DNA of 8,394 nucleotides. It comes from JOPF133 sp052144935 (GTDB lineage Bacteria > Acidobacteriota > Terriglobia > Bryobacterales > Bryobacteraceae). Position numbers and translations under genes: made by a program. Shown here piece by piece: positions 1 through 5,900 of this stretch. Location: positions 1 through 8,394 of the forward strand of contig JBKQPR010000221.1 of assembly GCA_052144935.1 (NCBI GenBank). Reading direction: 5' to 3'. Numbering within the stretch: position 1 is the first letter of the stretch; the number at the start of each line of letters is the position of its first letter. The notes under the pieces were generated by a model. The model saw only the letters and a list, made by a program, of their open reading frames with translations. It made no database searches and was not told the DNA's origin.

Positions 1-46
1 GGCGATTCGCCTGCCCAGGTCCCCGACGGCAGGCGAATCGCCTGCC
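1..46. repeat. Two-copy intergenic palindromic repeat
   Basis: The 19-nt sequence GGCAGGCGAATCGCCTGCC (28-46) is a palindrome around one central A/T base. A second copy, cut by the window edge and carrying T at the centre, occupies 1-15. The palindrome centres are 31 bp apart. Bases 1-15 and 28-42 also form a perfect 15-bp inverted repeat with a 12-nt loop. It lies just beyond the 3' end of the minus-strand operon, so it could act as a transcript-end hairpin, but no T-tract follows it on the minus strand. A dispersed REP-like element is the more likely reading. More copies may continue before base 1. Confidence 0.7.
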
Positions 47-102
47 CCACCGCCACGCCCGTTTTCAGGGGAGCGGTTGGCATTGTTTTTCCAGGGCAGC
101 GC

Positions 103-1749
103 CTAAGCCGTGGGCGGTTCGAAGTACATCTGCGCCAGTTCGGGCTTCTCGCGGATGGCCTTGCGCCAGCAGGAGCGCGCCTCCTCGTCCTGCCCCACCG
201 CCATGAGCGCGTGGCCCAGATTCAGCAGCGCTTCGGCAAACTGCGGATCTTCGTTGAGCGCTTGCTGATAGAACAGGACCGCGTCCTGCGTTTGGCCGCG
301 TTTCTGGCAGATCAGGCCGGCGTTGTAGTACAGCTCGGCGCCGTGCTCGCCCAGTTCGATGAGCTTCCGGTGAAACTGGTAGGCCTCTTCGTATTCCTGC
401 TGCTCCAGCGCCAGAGCCGCCAGCCCGCGCACCGCGTCGGAAGAATCCGGGCGCAGCGTAAGGGCCTCCTGGAAGCAGCGCCGCGCGTCCTCGGGCACCC
501 CCGACCGTGCGTGCGCGATGCCCGCGTTCAGGTAGGCTTCCGGCCAGTCCGGCCGCTTCGAGAGGCACGCGTGGAAAGCTTCGGCGGCGGCCGTGTAGTC
601 GGCGCGCATCAGTTGCAGGTAGCCCAGACGGAAAGTGGCGTCGGGCCACTCGGCGGCGTCCTCGGGAATCTTGGCATACAACTTTTCGGCCCGCGGGCGC
701 TCGTTCTGCTGCTCCAGCACCAGGCCCAGGTTCCACAGCACATCCGGCTGGTTGGGGTCCACCTCAATGGCCTTTTCGTAACAGCCGCGCGCCGCCGTCA
801 GGTCGCTCAATTCCTGGTGCGATACCCCCAGGTTCAGATACGCCTGCACCGCGTCGGGCTTCACCGCGATGGCCTGCTGGTAAGCCAGCGCGGCCTTCTG
901 ATGGTTGCCCATCTTGTGATACGCCACGCCCAGGTTGAACCAGTTTTCATAGCGGTCGGGCGCGATCTCGGCCAGGTTGCGGCAGTGGCGCGCCGCGGTC
1001 AGATAATCGGCCTCGGCAAAGGCCATGGTAGCCAGCGCCTCCAGGGCCACCGGCGATTCCGGCTGCAGGTCCGCCAGCATCTCGGCATAGCGCCGGATCG
1101 AGTCGCGATCCTTCAATTCCAGAAACAGCGAGACCAGATTGGAAAGCGCCTCTTCGGACTGCGGATTGCGCTGCAGCACTTTGCGGTAAAACTCCACCGC
1201 CTCGGCGTGCTTGCCGGTCTGCTGCAGGCATACCGCCTTGCCGAAGAGCGCTTGCTCGTGGTCCGGAAACAGGCTGAGAAACTTGTCCAGCGGTTCCATC
1301 GCGTCCAGAGGGCGTCCGGAGTGCAGCAGCGCCACGCCCAAGCCCAGCAGCGCACCGCTGCGCGAGGCGTCGATATCCAGGGCCCGCGCGAAGCACTCCG
1401 CCGCGCCCTGCCAGTCCTTCAAATTGCCCCGGCAGACACCCAGGTTGAAATGCGCCGTGCGGTGGCGGCCGTCCAGCTCGACCAGTTGCGTATAAGCGCC
1501 CGAGGCCGCCTCGTAATCGCGCATCTCATAATAAATGTGGCCCAGCGCCGAGTACAGTCCGGGGTCCTGCTCCCCGCCTTCGATGGCTTTGGTGATCAGC
1601 CGCGCCGCTCCCTCCAGCTTGCCCTCCAAATGTAGCGACACCGCTTTGGACAGCGTGCGGCCGGACCGCTTCTGCTGTTTCAGGTCGGCGATGTTCATTA
1701 CACCCGGCGGCATGGCTTTCGTTCCCCCCGGATTACTCATTAACTCCAT
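103..1749 (-). CDS. TPR-repeat protein, 548 aa, fifteen contiguous TPRs
   Basis: Residues 30-539 split without gaps into fifteen units of exactly 34 residues. Each shows the TPR pattern: a W/Y/L-N-L-G start to helix A, a small residue at position 8, and an A-x-x-x-Y/F-x-x-A-L helix B ending in D/N-P. Units 8, 9, 14 and 15 are the most canonical. TPR superhelices are protein-binding scaffolds. No catalytic domain, signal peptide or membrane segment is visible, so a cytoplasmic adaptor role is likely and the partner is unknown. The N-terminal 29 residues are basic and non-repeated. The ATG at 1749 is chosen because GGAGGG (1757-1762) sits 7 nt upstream. The frame stays open to 2055, but only inside the upstream gene. 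The start overlaps the stop of the 1740-5741 gene by 10 bp, which points to translational coupling and a joint function. The product class is secure and the specific role is not. Confidence 0.93.
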   Translation of the reverse strand: MELMSNPGGTKAMPPGVMNIADLKQQKRSGRTLSKAVSLHLEGKLEGAARLITKAIEGGEQDPGLYSALGHIYYEMRDYEAASGAYTQLVELDGRHRTAHFNLGVCRGNLKDWQGAAECFARALDIDASRSGALLGLGVALLHSGRPLDAMEPLDKFLSLFPDHEQALFGKAVCLQQTGKHAEAVEFYRKVLQRNPQSEEALSNLVSLFLELKDRDSIRRYAEMLADLQPESPVALEALATMAFAEADYLTAARHCRNLAEIAPDRYENWFNLGVAYHKMGNHQKAALAYQQAIAVKPDAVQAYLNLGVSHQELSDLTAARGCYEKAIEVDPNQPDVLWNLGLVLEQQNERPRAEKLYAKIPEDAAEWPDATFRLGYLQLMRADYTAAAEAFHACLSKRPDWPEAYLNAGIAHARSGVPEDARRCFQEALTLRPDSSDAVRGLAALALEQQEYEEAYQFHRKLIELGEHGAELYYNAGLICQKRGQTQDAVLFYQQALNEDPQFAEALLNLGHALMAVGQDEEARSCWRKAIREKPELAQMYFEPPTA

Positions 1750-4700
1750 GGTTCTTCCCTCCGTCGATTCGAAGTTCTTGCACGCCTCGCGCTCGAAGAG
1801 CCGCCCAGCGCCGCTACTGCCCAAACGGCCTCGGGGCGCGGCGCGGGAGACGTGGGGCGCCGCGGACCGGCCGGCAATCCGGGCCTCCGCAGTTCCGCTG
1901 TGTTGGCCCCGCTCTCCGGGCCCGCCAGGTAGGCGCAAATCCTGCCCAACATGTCGTCGTTCTTGAAAACTTTCATCCAGTACAGGCGCGCCCGCGCGCC
2001 GGCTTCGCTGAAGAAGCCCACTCCACCCGATGCCAGCAGCGCGTCGTCGGTCCACGAATCCACTTCCTGGCCTTCAATCGAGGTGATCACGCGGTTGCCC
2101 CGCACCTCCACCGCCACGTGATACGGCGTGTTGTTGTGGACCATCACGTTCAGCGGCACGTCGACGCGATGCCCCTGCTGCCCGCCCACCACCGGGTAAT
2201 GCGCCACCGAGATGATCGGCCGCAGCCCCGCTTCGAGGGTCGTGAATTTCATGGCGTAGTAGTTGTTGTCGTCCCGCGCGCGCACCATCCAACCGAGGCT
2301 CTTGCTTTCGATCAGGCCGAAGAACTCAAACCTGTAATCCTTGTAACCCAGTGTGGGGCGGAACACCGCCGTCTCGCCCGGCCGGACGTATCCGGCCTCG
2401 TCGCGCGACCAGCCCTTGACCATGGTATTGGGCGCCGCACCCCAGGCCTGCATGCCGTTCGAAAACGTGTCGGTGACTTCCACCGCCGCGCGGCGCGCCA
2501 GGGCGCGGCGCACCGAAGCCAGCGGCCCGGTGGCATGCGATTGCTCGGCCGCCTCGGCGTCCGTCAGTCTGGAATCCACCGGAGGAGCTTCGAGAGCCTT
2601 GGCCGATAAGGAAACCGAGTGCAGCTCTCTCAGCATGCGGCCGCCTAACCAGAGCGACGTGACCACCATCAGGCAGGCCGCGATTTTGGCCGCTACCCCG
2701 AGATGGGCCGCGACATCCTTGCGCAACGCCCGGAGGAGCGGAACGAGCGGCCGGATGGGACTCACGGCCGACGCGTCTTCCTTCTGGTCCGCGACCGGCC
2801 GCAAGGACAGGTCCGGCAAGGCCAAAGGCGCCGTGGAAGGAGCCCATTCGCACCGTTCCACGGGCGCGCCGGCGCCGGTTTCGCAATAAAAGTCCAGCGC
2901 CGCGAAGCCGGCCTTGGGGATGGCGGAATCGCCGCGTTCGCCCGTCCCGGCGGGCGCGGCGGTCCGTGGCGCCCGCACCACGGACTCTCTCACCAACTCG
3001 ACGGCGTCATAGCCCGAGGGGGCCACTGCCACAATTTCCGAGAGGCTCAGTGCAGGCAGCCGCAGCGAATCCGCGAAAGGCACGGCTACGGCCACGAAGC
3101 CCGCGGTGGCGGGCATGGACTCCACCGGGCAGGCCGCCAGGGGGCCCCCTGCGATGCCCGCTACCGGAGCGGCCAGATGCGCCGGCCGCGATTTCGCCAC
3201 TCCGTCCGCAATCGGTTGCAGTTCCGCCAGCGAGGGATAACGCAGCGCCGCCAGAGGGATCGTCCGGAACCGCGATTGCACCCGCACGACGGCCGCTTGC
3301 GGACCCTCCGCGCGCCTCCATTGCCCGGTGATGGGGACGTGTGTGGCGATGGGGAACTCCCATCCTGCCGTGCGCACACCGGGTACCGCACCATATGCCT
3401 GCGCCATCGCGGGTATCGCATCGCACTCGGCGGCTTCGGCCTGCGGGCAGGGCATCGGCTGCTCGCACTCCTCGGGAATCCGCCCGATGGGCTCCGCCGC
3501 CACGGCCATGCGCATCTCGGGCAGGCGCGCGCCGTCGCGCGCGGCGCCGGTTTGGGCAGCGGGGTCCCCTCCGGGCCCGGCGGCCATGGCCGCCACCGCG
3601 GCCGGCGGGCTGGAAAGCTGCTGCTGGCGGAAGTCGGGGACGTGATCGAGGGTAGGCGTCGCCGCCTCCAGCCGCATCTCCGGCAGACGCGCGCCGCAGG
3701 ATTCCACGCACTGGGAAGCCGTCGCCGCGATCACCTCGCGCTCGGCGGCGTCGGCTGCCTGGCTGGGCATCCCCTGTTCGCACAACTCGGGGATCTGCTC
3801 GAGGGTGGGGGTCGCCGCCTCCAGCCGCATCTCCGGCAAGCAGGCGCCGCAGGATTCCAAGCGCTGGGAGGCCATCGCCGCGATCACTTCGCGCTCGGCC
3901 GCTTCGGCTCCCGGGCTGGGCATCCACTGTTCGCACAACTCGGGGATTTGTTCGAGGGCGGGGGTCGCCGCCTCCAGCCGCATCTCCGGCAGTCTCGCGC
4001 CGCAGGATTCCAAGCGCTGGGAAGCCATCGCCGCGATCGCTTCGCGCTCAGCCGCTTCGGCTCCCGGGCTGGGCATCCACTGTTCGCACAACTCGGGGAT
4101 CGGTTCGAGGGCGGGGGTCGCCGCCTCGAGGCGCATCTCCGGCAGACGCGCGCCGCAGGATTCCAAGCGCTGGGACGCCATCGCCGCGATCACTTCGCGC
4201 TCAGCCGCTTCGGCTCCCGGGCTGGGCATCCACTGTTCGCACAACTCGGGGATCTGTTCGAGGGCGGGGGTCGCCGCCTCCAGCCGCATCTCCGGCAGGC
4301 GCGCGCCGCAGGATTCCAAGCGCTGGGAGGCCATCGCCGCGATCGCTTCGCGCTCAGCCGCTTCGGCTCCCGGGCTGGGCATCCACTGTTCGCACAACTC
4401 GGGGATCTGCGCCACGGTTGGCTTCACCAGTTCCAGGCGCACCTGGGGCAAACGCGCCGCGCCGTTTTGAGCTGCGGGCTGTCCATCGGGCCCGTTGGCC
4501 ATGGCCGCGATGGCGGCCAGCCGGTTGGAGAGCTGCTGCTGGCGGAAGCCTGGGACCTGCCCGATGGTCGTGGGCCCAACCGTCAGGCGCATCTGGGGCA
4601 GGCGCGCGGCGCAGGATGGCACGCACTGGGAGGCCATCGCCGGAATCGCTTCGCGCTCGACGGCTTCGGCCGGCGGGCTGGGCATCCACTGTTCGCACAA

Positions 4701-5741
4701 CTCGGGGATCTGCTCTAGGGCTTCGGCCGCCGCCTCCAGCCGCATTTCCGGCAGGCGCGCGGCGCAGGCTTGGGCGGCACGCTCGTCGGCCATAGCGGTT
4801 GGGGCTGGCGTACCGCAAAGCTCCTGCTGGCGGAAGTCGGCGATCGGCTCGATGGCCGTTGGCGCGATCGCCAGGCGCATCTGGGGCAGGCGCGTGGCGC
4901 AAGATCCGACGCGCTCGCAGGCCATCGCCGGGATCGCATCGCGCACGGCGGCATCGGCCCGCGGACCGGGCATCCACTGCTCGCACGGCTCCGGGATAGC
5001 CTCCATGGTTGCAGCCGCCTCGTCCAGCCGCATCTCCGGCAGCCGCGCGGCGCAGATTTCGACGTCTTGCCAGGAGGCCATCGCTGGGATCGCATCGCGC
5101 TCGGCAGCTTCCGCCGGGGGGCTGGGCATCCATTGTTCGCACAACTCGGGGGTCCGCTCCGCGGCTTCGGCCGCCACCTGCAGCCACATCTCCGGCAGCC
5201 TTCGACTGCGGCGCGCGGGCAGCCATTCGATCCCCGGGCGGACGATCTCCAGACCAGCCCCGCGCTCCTCAGGGTACAGAAGCGGTTTGGTCCCCTCGCC
5301 ACCCTCCAGAACCGCCGGCCCCAAAATGGGATCGGGCAAGCGCGGGCCGTGCGCGTGCGCGATCCGCGTCCCGCTCATCCACGCCAATTCCATGGGGCCT
5401 GGGTTCCCGGCTGGAGCACCCCTGGGCCATCTGGCGCTCTGCAGCGCCGTGGCGCCCAACACCGGAGCGATCGCGACCGGCCATGACATGCCCGTACGCA
5501 TGGGTTGGCCTGCCTGGCCTAGCCCTCGCGAGTGGTGGGTGAACTGCCGGTTGCCTTCCTGCAGCGGCATCTTAAACTGGAAACCCGCGATTCCGGCCGG
5601 CGCCGGCTCGGGCGCACCAATCCGCCCGAGCGCCGCTCCTAGGCGCTGCCCGTAACTCTTCCGGTGCGCGGAACTGCAAAATTCATCGTCCCGGAGGAGC
5701 CGAAAAGTTCCGATCTCTCTACCGCAAAACAAACACCCCAC
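1740..5741 (-). CDS. Large repeat protein: Cys-rich N-terminus, 12 LPxMRL repeats, TM segment, LamG-like C-terminus
   Basis: This 1333-residue protein fits no named family I can give. Residues 3-26 form C-x2-C-x15-C-x3-H, a putative zinc-binding treble-clef/ribbon-like motif followed by a basic stretch. Residues 182-790 hold twelve repeats starting LPxMRL, mostly 50-52 residues long. Residues 791-1010 are Ala/Pro-rich and keep two degenerate LPxLSL echoes (895-900, 975-980). A hydrophobic segment lies near 1016-1034. Arg/Lys on its N-terminal side (R1004, R1007, K1008, K1019) suggest that the repeats face the cytoplasm and the C-terminus faces outward. Residues about 1088-1274 resemble a LamG/concanavalin-like jelly roll, with an opening DTFSNGMQAW, a central SLGWMVRARDDNNYYAMKF and a closing SGGVGFFSE. 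The last 59 residues are Arg/Pro-rich. The GTG start is supported by AAGGA 5 nt upstream and by the Cys motif beginning at residue 3. A surface-sensing or scaffold role with the coupled TPR protein is inference. Confidence 0.88.
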   Translation of the reverse strand: MGCLFCGREIGTFRLLRDDEFCSSAHRKSYGQRLGAALGRIGAPEPAPAGIAGFQFKMPLQEGNRQFTHHSRGLGQAGQPMRTGMSWPVAIAPVLGATALQSARWPRGAPAGNPGPMELAWMSGTRIAHAHGPRLPDPILGPAVLEGGEGTKPLLYPEERGAGLEIVRPGIEWLPARRSRRLPEMWLQVAAEAAERTPELCEQWMPSPPAEAAERDAIPAMASWQDVEICAARLPEMRLDEAAATMEAIPEPCEQWMPGPRADAAVRDAIPAMACERVGSCATRLPQMRLAIAPTAIEPIADFRQQELCGTPAPTAMADERAAQACAARLPEMRLEAAAEALEQIPELCEQWMPSPPAEAVEREAIPAMASQCVPSCAARLPQMRLTVGPTTIGQVPGFRQQQLSNRLAAIAAMANGPDGQPAAQNGAARLPQVRLELVKPTVAQIPELCEQWMPSPGAEAAEREAIAAMASQRLESCGARLPEMRLEAATPALEQIPELCEQWMPSPGAEAAEREVIAAMASQRLESCGARLPEMRLEAATPALEPIPELCEQWMPSPGAEAAEREAIAAMASQRLESCGARLPEMRLEAATPALEQIPELCEQWMPSPGAEAAEREVIAAMASQRLESCGACLPEMRLEAATPTLEQIPELCEQGMPSQAADAAEREVIAATASQCVESCGARLPEMRLEAATPTLDHVPDFRQQQLSSPPAAVAAMAAGPGGDPAAQTGAARDGARLPEMRMAVAAEPIGRIPEECEQPMPCPQAEAAECDAIPAMAQAYGAVPGVRTAGWEFPIATHVPITGQWRRAEGPQAAVVRVQSRFRTIPLAALRYPSLAELQPIADGVAKSRPAHLAAPVAGIAGGPLAACPVESMPATAGFVAVAVPFADSLRLPALSLSEIVAVAPSGYDAVELVRESVVRAPRTAAPAGTGERGDSAIPKAGFAALDFYCETGAGAPVERCEWAPSTAPLALPDLSLRPVADQKEDASAVSPIRPLVPLLRALRKDVAAHLGVAAKIAACLMVVTSLWLGGRMLRELHSVSLSAKALEAPPVDSRLTDAEAAEQSHATGPLASVRRALARRAAVEVTDTFSNGMQAWGAAPNTMVKGWSRDEAGYVRPGETAVFRPTLGYKDYRFEFFGLIESKSLGWMVRARDDNNYYAMKFTTLEAGLRPIISVAHYPVVGGQQGHRVDVPLNVMVHNNTPYHVAVEVRGNRVITSIEGQEVDSWTDDALLASGGVGFFSEAGARARLYWMKVFKNDDMLGRICAYLAGPESGANTAELRRPGLPAGPRRPTSPAPRPEAVWAVAALGGSSSARRARTSNRRREEPWS
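1757..1762 (-). promoter_or_regulatory. Ribosome binding site of the TPR gene
   Basis: GGAGGG on the minus strand lies 7 nt before the ATG at 1749 and within the last codons of the upstream gene. It decides the start. The next in-frame ATG (1738-1740), which forms a TAATG overlap with the upstream stop, would sit about 16 nt away from this site and is a weaker candidate. Confidence 0.75.
3372..5198 (-). repeat. Twelve-unit protein-coding repeat array (LPxMRL units)
   Basis: Units begin at residues 182, 234, 285, 330, 381, 431, 482, 533, 584, 635, 686 and 740 of the 1333-residue protein. Two types occur. Type A (nine units) carries an ELCEQWMPSP block, an AEREAIxAMAS block and a late Cys before the next LPxM. 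Type B (units 3, 5 and 11) replaces the middle with FRQQQL plus an Ala/Gly-rich stretch. The order is A A B A B A A A A A B A. Most A units hold a Cys pair 28-29 residues apart, for example C201/C230, C450/C478 and C501/C529. The outer units are diverged and the central ones nearly identical, as expected of an array that grows from its middle. Confidence 0.9.
3795..4406 (-). repeat. Near-identical 153-bp tandem repeats (4 units)
   Basis: The string CACAACTCGGGGAT recurs at 3781, 3934, 4087, 4240 and 4393 on the plus strand, exactly 153 bp apart each time. Between these points the copies differ at only a few positions, including few synonymous ones, so the amplification is recent or is being homogenised. 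The unit codes for 51 residues. Copies alternate between Ala and Val in the REA/VIAAM block, which suggests that a 306-bp dimer was itself duplicated. The period is a multiple of three, so copy-number changes keep the frame. Assembly collapse or length variation between strains is possible here. Confidence 0.92.
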
Positions 5742-5746
5742 GGGTT

Positions 5747-5751
5747 TCCTT
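5747..5751 (-). promoter_or_regulatory. Ribosome binding site supporting the GTG start
   Basis: AAGGA on the minus strand ends 5 nt before the GTG at 5741. No ATG with a comparable site is present near the N-terminal Cys motif, so this site fixes the start of the large repeat protein. Confidence 0.65.
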
Positions 5752-5768
5752 TTTAACTGTTCCTTCGT

Positions 5769-5797
5769 ATTATAGGGAAAGTAACCGGCAAAAATAA
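5769..5797 (-). promoter_or_regulatory. Promoter of the repeat-protein/TPR operon
   Basis: TATAAT, a perfect -10 hexamer, lies at 5774-5769 on the minus strand in an AT-rich pocket of otherwise GC-rich DNA. At the 17-bp spacing the -35 position reads TTATTT, which is poor. A better-looking TTGCCG (5791-5786) is too close, with only 11 bp between. The predicted leader to the GTG is about 20 nt. A weak -35 would fit an activator-dependent promoter, but no activator site is recognised. Confidence 0.5.
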
Positions 5798-5812
5798 GTG
5801 CTACTTGGCATG

Positions 5813-5818
5813 TATACT
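5813..5818 (+). promoter_or_regulatory. Possible -10 element for the S9-like gene
   Basis: TATACT on the plus strand lies in the divergent intergenic region, 82 bp before the ATG at 5901. No good -35 is seen at the usual distance. A 7-bp direct repeat, TAAGTGC (5795-5801 and 5824-5830), flanks it with a 29-bp period and could be an operator. This is a weak call. Confidence 0.25.
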
Positions 5819-5868
5819 TCTCCTAAGTGCCGATAGTATTTCTGCTCTTACAAAGGTTAGTATTTCGC

Positions 5869-5892
5869 CGTTTCTGCGCCCGTTTCTGCGCC
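5869..5892 (+). repeat. Perfect 12-bp tandem duplication
   Basis: CGTTTCTGCGCC occurs twice back to back just before the likely start of the S9-like gene. If translation began further upstream it would encode PFLRPFLR. That is unlike a signal peptide and supports the view that this stretch is untranslated leader. It may be simple slippage or a protein-binding site with about one helical turn of spacing. Confidence 0.6.
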
Positions 5893-5900
5893 CCAGTCCG

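Noticed and set aside
211..1635. 474-codon open frame on the plus strand opposite the TPR gene
   Set aside because: The opposite strand encodes fifteen perfect TPRs. This frame is only their antisense shadow.
1750..2055. N-terminal extension of the TPR protein to an ATG at 2055
   Set aside because: The extension lies wholly inside the upstream gene in another frame, is Arg/Gly-rich with no TPR character, and the GGAGGG site points to 1749.
2703..4718. Very long open frame (671 codons) on the plus strand, antisense to the repeat gene
   Set aside because: It is the mirror of a GC-rich tandem repeat in which stops are rare. Its protein is Arg/Gly/His-rich low complexity with no domain, while the minus strand has a ribosome site, promoter and recognisable domains.
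3372..5198. CRISPR-like reading of the regular array
   Set aside because: The period is 153 bp, the whole unit is conserved with no unique spacers, and the units are in-frame coding repeats.
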